Notes: a model not told the origin generated them from the letters alone. A DNA stretch of 64,000 nt from Clostridium uliginosum (GCF_900112485.1 NZ_FOMG01000012.1:36214-100213); one strand, 5' to 3'. Positions 26,539 to 36,170 are shown, numbered from the stretch's first letter. Numbers and translations: made by a program.

Positions 26539-27573
26539 ATGAAAAAATTTAAAAAAATAATTGTTTGGGCAGTATTATCTTTACTATTACAAACAGGTCT
26601 ACTATATATATTAAATAATTTTGTGTTTATTAATTCATCAGAATTTAAAAGTAAAAAGATTGAAATTAAAAAAGATAATACAAAAGATATTAATGCAAGT
26701 ATTCCAAATGATGCAAAGACTGCTAATTTATCATATGATGGAAAATATTTAACATATTTTAAATCGGATACTCTATATATTGAAGATACTAAAACAGCTA
26801 ACGTGAAGGAAGTTAAAACTGAAAATAATGGAGTAATTATGTACTGTAAATGGTTAGATAACAGAGATATACTTGCAATAGTAGAAAAAGTGAAAAAAAA
26901 TGGAGTAGAAAAAATTCAACTTATAACATACAATGCTACAAATTCTTCTGAGACTTTTGTACAAGAAATATGCAAGTATGAAAAGAATATGGAAATAAAT
27001 AATATGACCACATCAGTTCTTACTAACGTGTATTATATACATGTGAATAAAGGTGGTTCAAGAAATGTAGTCTATAGGATAGATAGAAATGATACGTTGA
27101 GTAAGATTGATATTAAAACTAATATGTTAGGAAATATGAAAGTAATACCACATGAAGATAGATTAATTTATGAAGACAAGGTAAACGGTAAATTCTTTGT
27201 TACAAGTCCTAATAAACAATTAACGTTTAATTCTAATAAGAAATTGACTCTTCTAGGTATTGATAGAAAAGATGTAATATATATGGGTGAGCTTAATGGT
27301 GATAAGATAGAAGGTATAGTTTATGGTAAAGTTAGTGAAGATACATCAACTTGGAATAAATTAACTCTTGACTCAGCTGCAAGTATTGATGACTTGTACT
27401 TTAGTAATGAAAGTGAAATACTAATTAATAACAATCTTAAAGGAAGCGTTAAAAACTTAACCACTGGTGATGAAATTGAATATGAAGGAAAACTTCTTCA
27501 AATAAAAGAAGAGTTTATAGCGACTATTGATAGTAGTGGAAAATTAGTTTATAAGAATTTAAAAGGAAAATAG
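26539..27573 (+). CDS. Membrane-anchored extracellular protein, beta-propeller-like
   Basis: 344 residues from the ATG at 26539 (AAAGGGGAGCAAC upstream). One N-terminal membrane segment (about 6-28) is followed by repeated strand-rich units such as ANLSYDGKYLTYFKSDTLYI and CKWLDNRDILAIVEK, the pattern of TolB/WD40-like propellers. No catalytic residues seen. Same operon as the NAGPA enzyme (19-base gap); a binding or scaffolding role at the cell surface is inferred. Confidence 0.68.
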   Translation: MKKFKKIIVWAVLSLLLQTGLLYILNNFVFINSSEFKSKKIEIKKDNTKDINASIPNDAKTANLSYDGKYLTYFKSDTLYIEDTKTANVKEVKTENNGVIMYCKWLDNRDILAIVEKVKKNGVEKIQLITYNATNSSETFVQEICKYEKNMEINNMTTSVLTNVYYIHVNKGGSRNVVYRIDRNDTLSKIDIKTNMLGNMKVIPHEDRLIYEDKVNGKFFVTSPNKQLTFNSNKKLTLLGIDRKDVIYMGELNGDKIEGIVYGKVSEDTSTWNKLTLDSAASIDDLYFSNESEILINNNLKGSVKNLTTGDEIEYEGKLLQIKEEFIATIDSSGKLVYKNLKGK

Positions 27574-27639
27574 AAATTAATAAATAGCATTTAACCATAA
27601 TGGTGAAAGACTTTGAGCGCCTTGGGTGGGCTCAATACT

Positions 27640-27709
27640 AGTTATAGCAGGGTACTATTTGGATTTATGATAAGTATATTATATAGTACCCTGCTATAAC
27701 TATTTTTTG
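27640..27709. terminator. Strong bidirectional terminator
   Basis: AGTTATAGCAGGGTACTAT (27640-27658) is exactly complementary to 27683-27701, followed by ATTTTTT on the plus strand. It covers the ends of the propeller operon and the convergent thrE operon, and its right arm overlaps the stop codon of the thrE small subunit. Confidence 0.88.
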
Positions 27710-28149
27710 AATAACTTTTCTCTTACCTTTTTTAAGTTTATAACTTGTTTTGTAATTGTTGAAACAAATATTATCCCGAGTGCTAATGTTCCAGCTTTGG
27801 CTATAGTGTCAAGACCAACTTGAAGAGAACTTATAATATCTCCAGTTATAGTCTCATACATGGTATAATACATCCCCGCTCCAGGGACTAAAGGAATCAA
27901 TGAACATATTATTATGGTAGTAACTGGGGTCATAAGAATTCTTGCACAGATTTCTGAATAAATACTAAATATAACTGAAGATATAAATAAAGAAAGAATA
28001 GTACTAATATTAAAACTTATTAGGAGAGAATAAGAAAACCAACTTAAGCCTCCACCAACAGCAGCAAAAAATAAGTTTCTTCCTTTTATATTAAATATTA
28101 TTCCAAATCCTAATGATGCTATAAAGGCAAATAAAGTTTCACGAATCAT
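27700..28149 (-). CDS. Threonine/serine exporter, small subunit (ThrE C-terminal half, DUF3815)
   Basis: 149 residues with five hydrophobic segments and SLIPLVPGAGMYYTMYE, the conserved P-G-x-G-x-Y motif of ThrE_2. The ATG at 28149 starts 5 bases after the stop of the large subunit. A TTG start at 28167 would overlap it. Together with the 28154 gene it rebuilds the single-chain ThrE of actinobacteria. Confidence 0.85.
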   Translation of the reverse strand: MIRETLFAFIASLGFGIIFNIKGRNLFFAAVGGGLSWFSYSLLISFNISTILSLFISSVIFSIYSEICARILMTPVTTIIICSLIPLVPGAGMYYTMYETITGDIISSLQVGLDTIAKAGTLALGIIFVSTITKQVINLKKVREKLFKK

Positions 28150-28153
28150 TATG

Positions 28154-28918
28154 TTATAGCCCCCCAAATTTATTTATAAATATGCTTAAAACAGCACCAG
28201 TACCAACAGCTATAGAAACAGCAACCAAGAATGCTTCAGCGGCTTTGGTTATGCCTGCTAAAAAGTCTCCAGCAATAGTGTCTCTAATTGCATTTGTAAT
28301 TATTAATCCTGGAACCAATAACATTACAGCACCAATAATTGTTTTATCTAAGCTATTACCAAAATTTATCTTTATAAAAATCATAGCTAATAAAGCGGAT
28401 AAGCCACCACACAAACAATTTATAAAGAACTCATTTATAGTTAATTTTTGACATGTATTAGATACTAATTTTATCACTAATCCAATTAAGGTCGCTACAA
28501 TAAAATCTTTGTAGTTTCCACCAAAAAGTATAGAAAAGCATCCAGCCGAAATTGCAGACCATGCTAGAGTAGATAATTCAGAATATCTCTCCCCTTTAGA
28601 TATTTTTAAAAGTTCATTATTGAATTCATCAAGATTTATAGTGGTTGATTGAATTTTCCTAGAAAGAGCATTAATTTTATCTATTTTGTTTAAATCTACA
28701 CCTCTAGAAGTAACTCGTTTAATTAAAGTTGATACCTCGTTTTTATAAGCAATTGATACCATAATGCCTGTTGGAGTTACAAAACTATCAGCTTGATCAA
28801 CACCAAAAGAGTTACATATTCTACAAATAGTTTCTTCAACTCTATAAATTTCACCACCACTCTCTAGCATAATTTTACCAGCAAAGGTTGCAACTTGAAG
28901 CAATTTATTTAAATCCAT
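28154..28918 (-). CDS. Threonine/serine exporter, large subunit (ThrE N-terminal domain)
   Basis: 254 residues from the ATG at 28918, 8 bases after TGAGGGAT; a GTG five codons upstream overlaps that site. The N-terminal 120 residues are cytoplasmic with ESGGEIYRVEETI and FVTPTGIMVSI, followed by five hydrophobic segments (LLVPGLIITNAIRDTIAGD in the fourth region). Pfam ThrE family, amino-acid export. Confidence 0.85.
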   Translation of the reverse strand: MDLNKLLQVATFAGKIMLESGGEIYRVEETICRICNSFGVDQADSFVTPTGIMVSIAYKNEVSTLIKRVTSRGVDLNKIDKINALSRKIQSTTINLDEFNNELLKISKGERYSELSTLAWSAISAGCFSILFGGNYKDFIVATLIGLVIKLVSNTCQKLTINEFFINCLCGGLSALLAMIFIKINFGNSLDKTIIGAVMLLVPGLIITNAIRDTIAGDFLAGITKAAEAFLVAVSIAVGTGAVLSIFINKFGGL

Positions 28919-29302
28919 GATTTTATCCCTCACATAAAATTTATCTAATGGTTATTATATCTTTTGAATAAGTGTTTTAAAAAACTAAATTGGATAAATA
29001 TATTCTATATACATAAACTACATTCAAAGTCAAGAATAACTCAATGAAAGTATTATAACATAAAGTGTTTTTATATTATAGGGAGTGTAGCATAATACTA
29101 CTTATATAATGATTTAATAAAATTATTGGTATATACATGATAGTTTAATTAATATTAGGGGAATAAAAAAATAGTTGATAAATTTACTCAGAAAACTTAT
29201 AATTTGAATAAGGTCGTTATCAAAAATATACCAAACAGAATAGTTTTGTATATTTCGATAAGTGTTTTATTGATAATGTCTAATAAATATTGGGGTGATA
29301 AA

Positions 29303-30538
29303 ATGAATTTTGAAAACATAAGTAGAGAAGACAATGAAATTTATACATTAATTCAAAAGGAATTAATAAGACAACAAAAAGGAATAGAATTAATTGCATC
29401 AGAGAATATTGTAAGTCCAGCTGTTATGGAAGCTATGGGTTCATATTTAACTAATAAATATGCTGAAGGATATCCAGGAAAAAGATATTACGGTGGATGT
29501 TATGTAGTTGATGAAATAGAACAACTTGCAATTGATAGAGCTAAAAAATTATTTGGAGCAGAACATGCAAATGTTCAACCACATTCAGGTTCACAAGCAA
29601 ATATGGCTGTATACTTTACAGTATTAAATCCAGGAGACACTGTTTTAGGAATGGATTTAAGCCATGGTGGACATTTAACTCATGGCTCACCAGTCAATTT
29701 TTCAGGAAAATTATTTAACTTTGTATCTTATGGAGTAGATAAAGAAACTGAAATGATTGATTATGAAAATGTAAGAATGATTGCTCTTGAAAATAAACCA
29801 AAGCTTATAGTTGCAGGTGCAAGTGCATATGCAAGAACTATAGATTTTGCTAAATTTAGAGAAATTGCTGATGAAGTTGGAGCGCTACTTATGGTAGATA
29901 TGGCTCACATTGCAGGTTTAGTTGCTGCAGGAGTACATCCATCACCAGTACCATATTGTGATTTTGTAACAACAACAACTCATAAGACTTTAAGAGGTCC
30001 AAGAGGTGGATTAATTCTTTGCAAAGAAGAATACGCTAAGGCTTTAGATAAGAACATATTCCCTGGAATTCAAGGAGGTCCTTTAGAACATATTATAGCT
30101 GCAAAAGCTGTTTGCTTTAAAGAAGCATTAGATCCAAGTTTTAAAGTTTATGCTAAAAATGTAGTTGAAAACTGTATAGAACTTGCAGAAAAGCTTAAAC
30201 AACATGGATTTAAAATAGTATCAGGTGGAACTGATAATCATGTATTCCTTGTGGATTTAAACAATAAAGAAATAACAGGAAAAGAAGCAGAACATTTATT
30301 AGATTCAATAGGAATTACTGCTAATAAAAATACGGTACCAAATGAAACAAGAAGTCCATTTGTAACTTCTGGAATTAGAATTGGTACAGCAGCAATTACA
30401 ACAAGAGGATTTGAAAAAGGAGATATGGCAGAAATTGCATCTATTATAGATGAAGCTATAGCAAATAGAGAAGGAGATTTATCTCCACTTAAAGTTAGAG
30501 TAGAAGCTTTGTGCGATAAACATCCTTTATACCAATAA
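29303..30538 (+). CDS. glyA: Serine hydroxymethyltransferase
   Basis: PLP enzyme converting serine plus tetrahydrofolate to glycine plus methylene-tetrahydrofolate, feeding the purine pathway. 411 residues from the ATG at 29303 preceded by GGGGTGATAAA; the longer reading frame has a hydrophobic extension without a ribosome binding site. Motifs are [27 protein letters not shown], and [14 protein letters not shown] with the PLP lysine near residue 227. A monocistronic unit ended by a family B hairpin. Confidence 0.96.
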   Translation: MNFENISREDNEIYTLIQKELIRQQKGIELIASENIVSPAVMEAMGSYLTNKYAEGYPGKRYYGGCYVVDEIEQLAIDRAKKLFGAEHANVQPHSGSQANMAVYFTVLNPGDTVLGMDLSHGGHLTHGSPVNFSGKLFNFVSYGVDKETEMIDYENVRMIALENKPKLIVAGASAYARTIDFAKFREIADEVGALLMVDMAHIAGLVAAGVHPSPVPYCDFVTTTTHKTLRGPRGGLILCKEEYAKALDKNIFPGIQGGPLEHIIAAKAVCFKEALDPSFKVYAKNVVENCIELAEKLKQHGFKIVSGGTDNHVFLVDLNNKEITGKEAEHLLDSIGITANKNTVPNETRSPFVTSGIRIGTAAITTRGFEKGDMAEIASIIDEAIANREGDLSPLKVRVEALCDKHPLYQ

Positions 30539-30555
30539 TTAGAAATATTTTTTTA

Positions 30556-30611
30556 AATAGCAAGTCAGTATGTTAATATATTTGACTTGTTATTTTTTTC
30601 ATGAGCCTTAA
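30556..30611 (+). terminator. Terminator after glyA formed by a family B repeat end
   Basis: GCAAGTCA and TGACTTGT pair around a 15-base loop, followed by TATTTTTTT. The sequence through CATGAGCCTTA is the right end of family B repeats. Confidence 0.75.
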
Positions 30612-30628
30612 AAAGTTAAACTAAAAAT

Positions 30629-30902
30629 GGGGCTGTCTCAGAATTATCAAGTGAAGTAATAACAAAGAAATAGAAATAACATTTATTAAAGAAGACTAGA
30701 AAAATTTCGCTAAGATTTTCTAACATTTAAAGTTGTACCCATAAAAGATTGTTCCTAATATGCATTAGGACAATCATTTATGGAACAACTTCAAATGAAG
30801 AAACTCTAAGCTTATTTTTCAATGCTTCTTACACAAATGTTATTTCTATTTTTTTTGAATATACATCATATAATTAAATCATTTGTATTATGATACAGAC
30901 CA
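30629..30902. mobile_element. Family A MITE-like element, full-length copy, inverted orientation
   Basis: 274 bp. Left end GGGGCTGTCTCAGAATTA matches the right end of the 24688 copy; the right end has decayed to GATACAGACC. Same nested palindromes centred on a CTAATATGCATTAG core. Confidence 0.8.
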
Positions 30903-30915
30903 TTTTTTTAGTTAG

Positions 30916-30943
30916 ATTTAATGTGAAATATGTCACATTAAAT
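30916..30943. promoter_or_regulatory. CRP-like palindrome TGTGA-N6-TCACA
   Basis: ATTTAATGTGA and TCACATTAAAT are perfect 11-base arms with a 6-base spacer, matching the CRP/FNR-superfamily consensus. About 120 bases upstream of the liv promoter -35. It could also be part of the MITE scar. Confidence 0.45.
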
Positions 30944-31004
30944 TTTAATGATTTTATATTTTAAAAAAAAAGTATAAGCAAAATATTCTGTCTGTAAGCG
31001 AGAT

Positions 31005-31020
31005 AAATACACGTGTATTT
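31005..31020. promoter_or_regulatory. 16-bp perfect palindrome upstream of the liv promoter
   Basis: AAATACACGTGTATTT, 45 bases upstream of the -35 box. Candidate operator; regulator not known. Confidence 0.4.
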
Positions 31021-31065
31021 TAAAATGGGATAGCTTTGAATACGCTTTACAATTTATGTCATGTA

Positions 31066-31094
31066 TTGACACAATAACTCATATAATATAATAT
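31066..31094 (+). promoter_or_regulatory. Sigma-A promoter of the liv operon
   Basis: TTGACA at 31066-31071, 17-base spacer, TAATAT at 31089-31094. Predicts a leader of about 230 bases before livJ. Confidence 0.8.
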
Positions 31095-31171
31095 ATTGAT
31101 AACTTAAAATTTATCAATAATCATCATTATTTTTTAATAAATTACTAATTGTTTGGGCAACTTATTGATAA
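31094..31171. promoter_or_regulatory. TATTGATAA operator-like repeats at the liv start site
   Basis: TATTGATAA (31094-31102) and TTATCAATA (31111-31119) form a perfect inverted repeat with an 8-base spacer on the predicted transcription start; TTATTGATAA recurs at 31162-31171. A repressor site or leader stem are both possible. No T-box or CodY consensus was found. Confidence 0.45.
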
Positions 31172-31329
31172 TAATAAATGATTTTCAAAGGTACATTTAA
31201 GACATATAAAAGTTATTATAAAAACAAGGAAATGCAGATTGTTACAATGTTCTATGTAAAATTGCATTTTCAATGGAATGTTTTTTAATAGTACATATAC
31301 TTAAACTAACATAGGGGGGCTATTTTTTT

Positions 31330-32499
31330 ATGAAAAGGAAAATTTCTTTACTTTTGATGCTAGTTATGTCAACTTCATTAATGCTAGCAGGTTGTACTTC
31401 TAAATCAGATTCAAAAGCAAACGTGGATAGCGATGTAGTGAAAATCGGAATGTTTGAACCAATGACAGGTTCTAATGCGGCTGGAGGTGAGCTCGAAGTT
31501 GAAGGAGCAAAACTTGCCAATGAACTTTATCCAACGGTTCTTGGTAAAAAGGTAGAATTAGTATTTGCAGATAACAAGTCTGATAAAGTTGAAGCAGCCA
31601 GTGCAGCCTCAAACCTTATAGAGCAAGAAAAGGTTAATGCTATTATAGGAAGCTGGGGAAGTGGAAATTCTATGGCGGCAGGAGAGATTGTTATGAACGC
31701 TAAGGTTCCAGCAGTAGGGGCTTCTTGTACAAATCCACTAGTAACTGCAGGAAATGATTATTATTTTAGAGTTTGTTTTATAGATCCTTTCCAAGGTAAA
31801 GTTATGGCAAAGTATGCAGCTAATAAATTGCAAGCTAAGAAGGTGGCACTTATTCAAGAAGTTTCTAGTGATTACTCAGTTGGGATTTGCAAATTTTTTA
31901 CTGATGAGTTTAAAAAGATTACAGGGGATGAAAATGCTATTGTAGCTAACTCTAAATACAATACAGGAGATCAAGATTTTACAGCTCAGCTTACAAATAT
32001 AAAGAGTAAAAATCCAGATGTAATATTTGCTCCTGGTAATTTTACTGAAGGATCATTGATAATAAAACAAGCAAGACAGCTTGGTATAACAACTCCTATC
32101 ATAGGAGGCGATACGTGGGAAACACCAGAATTTATAGATATAGGTAAAGAAGCAGTAGAAGGTACAGTTTTTTCAACTTTCTTTGCTAGTGAAACTCCTA
32201 TAACTGAAGAATCAAAGACTTTTCTTGATGCGTATAGAAAAAAATACAACAAAGAGCCTTCAGCATGTACAGCGTTATCGTATGATGCTTACTTAGTAAT
32301 ATTAGATGCTATAAAAAGAGCTGACTCTACGGATCCAGTAAAAATAAGAGATGAAATCGCAAAAACTAAAAAATTCCCTGGGGCTGCTGGAGTAATTACT
32401 ATAGATGAAAATAACAATGCTATAAAAGATGCAGTTTTAAAGGTGGTTAAAGATGGTAAATTTACTTATCTTGATACCATAAAACCAGAAGAAAACTAA
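31330..32499 (+). CDS. livJ: Branched-chain amino-acid ABC transporter, substrate-binding lipoprotein
   Basis: 389 residues. Lipoprotein signal ending in the lipobox LAGC (Cys22). Periplasmic-binding fold type I with VKIGMFEPMTGSNAAGG, IIGSWGSGNSMAAGEI and YDAYLVILDAIKRAD, as in LivJ/LivK. Captures leucine, isoleucine or valine outside the membrane. The ribosome binding site AGGGGGGCTAT is strong. First gene of the five-gene operon. Confidence 0.93.
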   Translation: MKRKISLLLMLVMSTSLMLAGCTSKSDSKANVDSDVVKIGMFEPMTGSNAAGGELEVEGAKLANELYPTVLGKKVELVFADNKSDKVEAASAASNLIEQEKVNAIIGSWGSGNSMAAGEIVMNAKVPAVGASCTNPLVTAGNDYYFRVCFIDPFQGKVMAKYAANKLQAKKVALIQEVSSDYSVGICKFFTDEFKKITGDENAIVANSKYNTGDQDFTAQLTNIKSKNPDVIFAPGNFTEGSLIIKQARQLGITTPIIGGDTWETPEFIDIGKEAVEGTVFSTFFASETPITEESKTFLDAYRKKYNKEPSACTALSYDAYLVILDAIKRADSTDPVKIRDEIAKTKKFPGAAGVITIDENNNAIKDAVLKVVKDGKFTYLDTIKPEEN

Positions 32500-32514
32500 A
32501 TTAGGGGTGAAGAG

Positions 32515-33417
32515 ATGATTTTGATGGACTTTACTACATTTATGCAATATTTAACAAATGGAATTTCCCTTGGAAGTTTATATGCTCTTATAGCTATAGG
32601 ATATACTATGGTATACGGAATATTAAAGCTTATAAATTTTGCTCATGGAGATATATTTATGATGGCTGCTTACTTCGCATTTTTCGGAGTAGCTACATTT
32701 GGTCTTCCTTGGTATTTTGCCTTTATAATAGCTATAGCTATAACTGGGATACTAGGAATGACAATTGAATTTGCGGCTTATAGACCTCTTAGAAGTGCAC
32801 CAAAAATATCTATTTTAATTTCTGCTATTGGTGTTTCGTTCTTGCTTGAAAATTTAGCAGTTGTTTTATTTGGAGGAAGACCAAAAGCTTTTCCAAATAT
32901 AGAGTTGTTTACAGATGTAGTTGTTATAGGTGGTGTTTCTATTCAAAAGCTTACTTTTATAATTCCCATAGCAACAGTAATAATATTATTTGCTTTGCTA
33001 CATTTAGTTAATAAGACAAATGTTGGTATGGCTATGAGAGCAGTGGCTAAAGATGTTGAAACGGCAAGACTAATGGGCATAAATGTAAATAGAATAATTT
33101 CTTTTACTTTTGCTATAGGTTCAATGTTAGCTGCTGTAGGTGCTATGATGTGGTGTGTTAAATACCCACAAATAGTTGCTCTTATGGGAATGATTCCTGG
33201 AATGAAGTGCTTCATAGCTGCAGTTATAGGTGGGATAGGTGATATCAAAGGGGCAGTTATTGGAGGGTTTATTCTTGGTATAAGTGAAATTATGTTAGTT
33301 GGTTTTCTTCCAGGATTAACAGGATATAGAGATGCTTTTGCTTTTGTACTTTTAATAGTAATATTACTATTTAAACCTACAGGAATAATGGGCAAAAACT
33401 TAACAGAGAAGGTGTAA
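32515..33417 (+). CDS. livH: Branched-chain amino-acid ABC transporter permease LivH
   Basis: 300 residues, about eight membrane segments. Hallmarks are GISLGSLYALIAIGYTMVYG at the N-terminus, NFAHGDIFMMAAY, and the cytoplasmic loop AVAKDVETARLMGINVNRII that contacts the ATPase. 15 bases after livJ with AGGGGTGAAGAG before the ATG; 3 bases before livM. Confidence 0.93.
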   Translation: MILMDFTTFMQYLTNGISLGSLYALIAIGYTMVYGILKLINFAHGDIFMMAAYFAFFGVATFGLPWYFAFIIAIAITGILGMTIEFAAYRPLRSAPKISILISAIGVSFLLENLAVVLFGGRPKAFPNIELFTDVVVIGGVSIQKLTFIIPIATVIILFALLHLVNKTNVGMAMRAVAKDVETARLMGINVNRIISFTFAIGSMLAAVGAMMWCVKYPQIVALMGMIPGMKCFIAAVIGGIGDIKGAVIGGFILGISEIMLVGFLPGLTGYRDAFAFVLLIVILLFKPTGIMGKNLTEKV

Positions 33418-33420
33418 GAT

Positions 33421-34476
33421 ATGAAAAAGAGAAATAAATATTTAAATATAGCTCTTATTGCAATTATATTTTTACTCTTATTAGCTGCAAATAATGGCTT
33501 AGATTCTTATAAAATTAGAATTTTAAATTTATGTGCAATATATACAGTTCTTGGACTTAGTATGAATTTGATAAATGGATTTACAGGTTTATTTTCACTA
33601 GGACATGCTGGATTTATAGCAGTAGGTGCATATACATCAGCACTTCTTACTATGTCTGAAAAAGTTAAAACTCAGAATTTCTTTATGGAACCTTTAATAT
33701 CTCCATTAAATCATATATCAATGTCACTTCTTCCGTCATTAATTATTGCTGGGCTTGTTTCAGCTGGAATAGCATTTTTAATAGGTGCTCCTGCTTTAAG
33801 ACTTAAAGGAGATTACTTAGCTATTGCTACACTCGGTTTTGCAGAAATTATAAGAATAGTTCTTAATAATGCTCAAAGCTTAACTAATGGTGCTTTAGGA
33901 CTAAGGGGTATTCCACATAAAACAAATTTATATTGGACTTTTGGAATAGCAATTGTAACTATAATAATTATTGTTTCACTTATAAATAGTTCTTACGGAA
34001 GAGCTTTAAAAGCTATAAGAGAAGATGAAATTGCAGCTGAAAGTATGGGGATAAATCTATTTAAACATAAAACTATAGCTTTTGTAACTGGTGCTTTCTT
34101 TGCAGGTGTAGGCGGAGGCCTTTTAGGGAATTTACTTGGTACTATAGATCCTAATATGTTTAAATTTGTTCTTACTTTTAATATACTTCTTATAGTAGTT
34201 ATTGGAGGTATGGGAAGCGTTACTGGTACAGTAATTTCAGCTTTTATTGTAACAATTTTAGGCGAGTGTTTAAGATTTTTGGATATGGAAAAACAATTTA
34301 ATTTTGGATTTTTAAGCTTCCAAGGTATACCTGGACTTAGAATGGTTGTTTTTTCAGTTTTACTTATGATTATAGTATTATTCTTTAGAACTGGAATTAT
34401 GGGAACAAAAGAACTTACATGGAAATCAATATTTAGATTTTCTAATAAAAAACCTCTAGAAGAAGGGAGGGAATAG
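33421..34476 (+). CDS. livM: Branched-chain amino-acid ABC transporter permease LivM
   Basis: 351 residues, about nine membrane segments, with LSMNLINGFTGLFSLGHAGF and the ATPase-contact loop AIREDEIAAESMGINLF. Pairs with LivH to form the channel. Starts 3 bases after livH; an AGAAGGTGTAAGAT region supplies the ribosome binding site. Confidence 0.93.
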   Translation: MKKRNKYLNIALIAIIFLLLLAANNGLDSYKIRILNLCAIYTVLGLSMNLINGFTGLFSLGHAGFIAVGAYTSALLTMSEKVKTQNFFMEPLISPLNHISMSLLPSLIIAGLVSAGIAFLIGAPALRLKGDYLAIATLGFAEIIRIVLNNAQSLTNGALGLRGIPHKTNLYWTFGIAIVTIIIIVSLINSSYGRALKAIREDEIAAESMGINLFKHKTIAFVTGAFFAGVGGGLLGNLLGTIDPNMFKFVLTFNILLIVVIGGMGSVTGTVISAFIVTILGECLRFLDMEKQFNFGFLSFQGIPGLRMVVFSVLLMIIVLFFRTGIMGTKELTWKSIFRFSNKKPLEEGRE

Positions 34477-34478
34477 CA

Positions 34479-35249
34479 ATGGCACTACTAAAGGTAGAAA
34501 ATGCAACTATGCAATTTGGAGGTCTTACAGCAGTAAAAGATTTTAATCTTCAAATTAATGAAGGCGAGATAGTTTCTTTAATTGGACCTAATGGAGCTGG
34601 TAAAACCACAGCTTTTAATATGATAACAAATGTGTATACACCTACAAAGGGAAAAATAATTTTTAATAATACAGATGTTACTGGAATGAGACAGGATATT
34701 ATAACTCAAACTGGTATAGCAAGAACTTTTCAAAATATAAGACTATTTAATGATTTAAGCGTACTTGATAATGTATTAATTGCAAACCATGTTCATATTA
34801 AATCTAATTTTATTGAAGCTACATTAAAACTACCTAAGTATAGAAGAGAAGAGAAGGAAATGATTGAAAAATCCCTTGATCTTTTAGAAGAATTAGGACT
34901 ACAAGATTTAAGATATGAAAAGGCTACTTCTCTTCCTTATGGTAAACAGAGAAAACTTGAAATAGCCAGAGCTCTTGCAACTAATCCTAAGCTTCTTCTT
35001 CTTGATGAACCAGCTGCAGGTATGAATCCTACAGAAACAGATGAACTTACAGCTTTTATTAAGGAAATTAAAGAAAAGTTCAATTTATCTATATTTATGA
35101 TAGAACATCATATGAATATGGTTATGGGTTTATCAGATAAAATACAGGTTTTTGAATATGGAATTACTATAGCTGAAGGTACGCCTTCTGAAATACAAAA
35201 TGATAAAAAGGTTATAGACGCATATTTGGGGGTATCTGAAGATGATTAA
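34479..35249 (+). CDS. livG: Branched-chain amino-acid ABC transporter ATPase LivG
   Basis: 256 residues. Walker A GPNGAGKTTAF near residue 37; Walker B LLLLDEPAAGMNPTE; switch IEHHMNMVM. The signature is the LivG-type LPYGKQRKLEIARAL. Ribosome binding site GAAGGGAGGGAATAGCA. Its stop lies inside livF (8-base overlap). Confidence 0.93.
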   Translation: MALLKVENATMQFGGLTAVKDFNLQINEGEIVSLIGPNGAGKTTAFNMITNVYTPTKGKIIFNNTDVTGMRQDIITQTGIARTFQNIRLFNDLSVLDNVLIANHVHIKSNFIEATLKLPKYRREEKEMIEKSLDLLEELGLQDLRYEKATSLPYGKQRKLEIARALATNPKLLLLDEPAAGMNPTETDELTAFIKEIKEKFNLSIFMIEHHMNMVMGLSDKIQVFEYGITIAEGTPSEIQNDKKVIDAYLGVSEDD

Positions 35250-35952
35250 AATAGATAATTTAGTAGTATCATATGGTGGTATAGAGGCTTTAAAAGGTAT
35301 AAGCTTAGAGGTACCAAGTGGAAAAATAGTAACTCTAGTTGGAGCTAATGGAGCGGGTAAAAGTACTACATTAAAATCTATAGTAGGTCTTGTTAAACCT
35401 AAAAGCGGTAGTATAGATTATGAAGGTATAGATTTAACAAAACTCAACACTGAGAATATGGTTAAAAAAGGTATAGCCTTAGTTCCGGAAGGAAGAAGGG
35501 TTTTTGCAGACCTTACAGTACTAGAGAATTTAAAAATAGGTGCTTACTCACGAAAAGATCGCACAGGCATATCAGAGGATTTGGAAAAAGTATATTCACT
35601 TTTTCCAAGACTTAAAGAAAGAACTTGGCAAGCAGCAGGTACTCTTTCTGGTGGAGAACAACAGATGCTTGCTATAGGAAGAGCTCTTATGTCAAGACCA
35701 AAATTAATCATGATGGATGAACCCTCTTTAGGTCTTGCTCCTATAATTGTAAAAGAATTATTTGGAATTATAAAGAAAATTAATGAAGAGGGTATGACAG
35801 TTCTTCTAATAGAACAAAATGCTAATGCAGCTTTAAAAATAGCTGATATAGGTTATATTATGGAAACAGGAAGAATAACATTAAAGGGCACAGGTAATAA
35901 ATTGCTTAATAATGAAGAAATTAAAAAAGCTTACCTTGGTGAATCACTGTAA
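35242..35952 (+). CDS. livF: Branched-chain amino-acid ABC transporter ATPase LivF
   Basis: 236 residues. Walker A GANGAGKSTT near residue 34, signature LSGGEQQMLAIGRAL, Walker B LIMMDEPSLGLAP and IEQNANAALKIAD as in LivF. Last gene of the operon; a family B repeat begins at its stop codon and a terminator follows at 36120. Confidence 0.93.
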   Translation: MIKIDNLVVSYGGIEALKGISLEVPSGKIVTLVGANGAGKSTTLKSIVGLVKPKSGSIDYEGIDLTKLNTENMVKKGIALVPEGRRVFADLTVLENLKIGAYSRKDRTGISEDLEKVYSLFPRLKERTWQAAGTLSGGEQQMLAIGRALMSRPKLIMMDEPSLGLAPIIVKELFGIIKKINEEGMTVLLIEQNANAALKIADIGYIMETGRITLKGTGNKLLNNEEIKKAYLGESL

Positions 35953-36107
35953 GGCATATGAAAGAAAATAACAAGTCAAAGATGCGACGTATATTTTGTA
36001 TCAGACAAGGAGGTAATGTTAGCTCATGGCGTGCTATTAGCTGATATTATCGACACAGTATGATACAAAATAGACTATCATGCTGACTTGCTATTTTTTT
36101 GAATGTG
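35952..36107 (+). repeat. Family B palindromic repeat, complete copy
   Basis: Starts AGGCATATGAAAGAAAATAA, ends CTATTTTTTTGAATGTG. The arms TATTTTGTATC and GATACAAAATA pair. About 45 identical leading bases with the copy at 63549. Its T-run end may itself terminate liv transcription. Confidence 0.85.
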
Positions 36108-36119
36108 TATAACATAAAG

Positions 36120-36170
36120 ACTGTAATAAGATTTGTATTCAACAAGTCTTGTTACAGTTATTTTTTTTAA
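36120..36170 (+). terminator. Rho-independent terminator after the liv operon
   Basis: ACTGTAATAAGATTTGT pairs with ACAAGTCTTGTTACAGT (two wobble/mismatch positions), followed by TATTTTTTTT. Confidence 0.85.

Larger units (their letters stand above)
30612..31329. other. 718-base gap: family A element, CRP-like palindrome, liv promoter and leader
   Basis: No coding gene. Contents are listed separately at 30629, 30916, 31005, 31066 and 31094. Confidence 0.7.
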
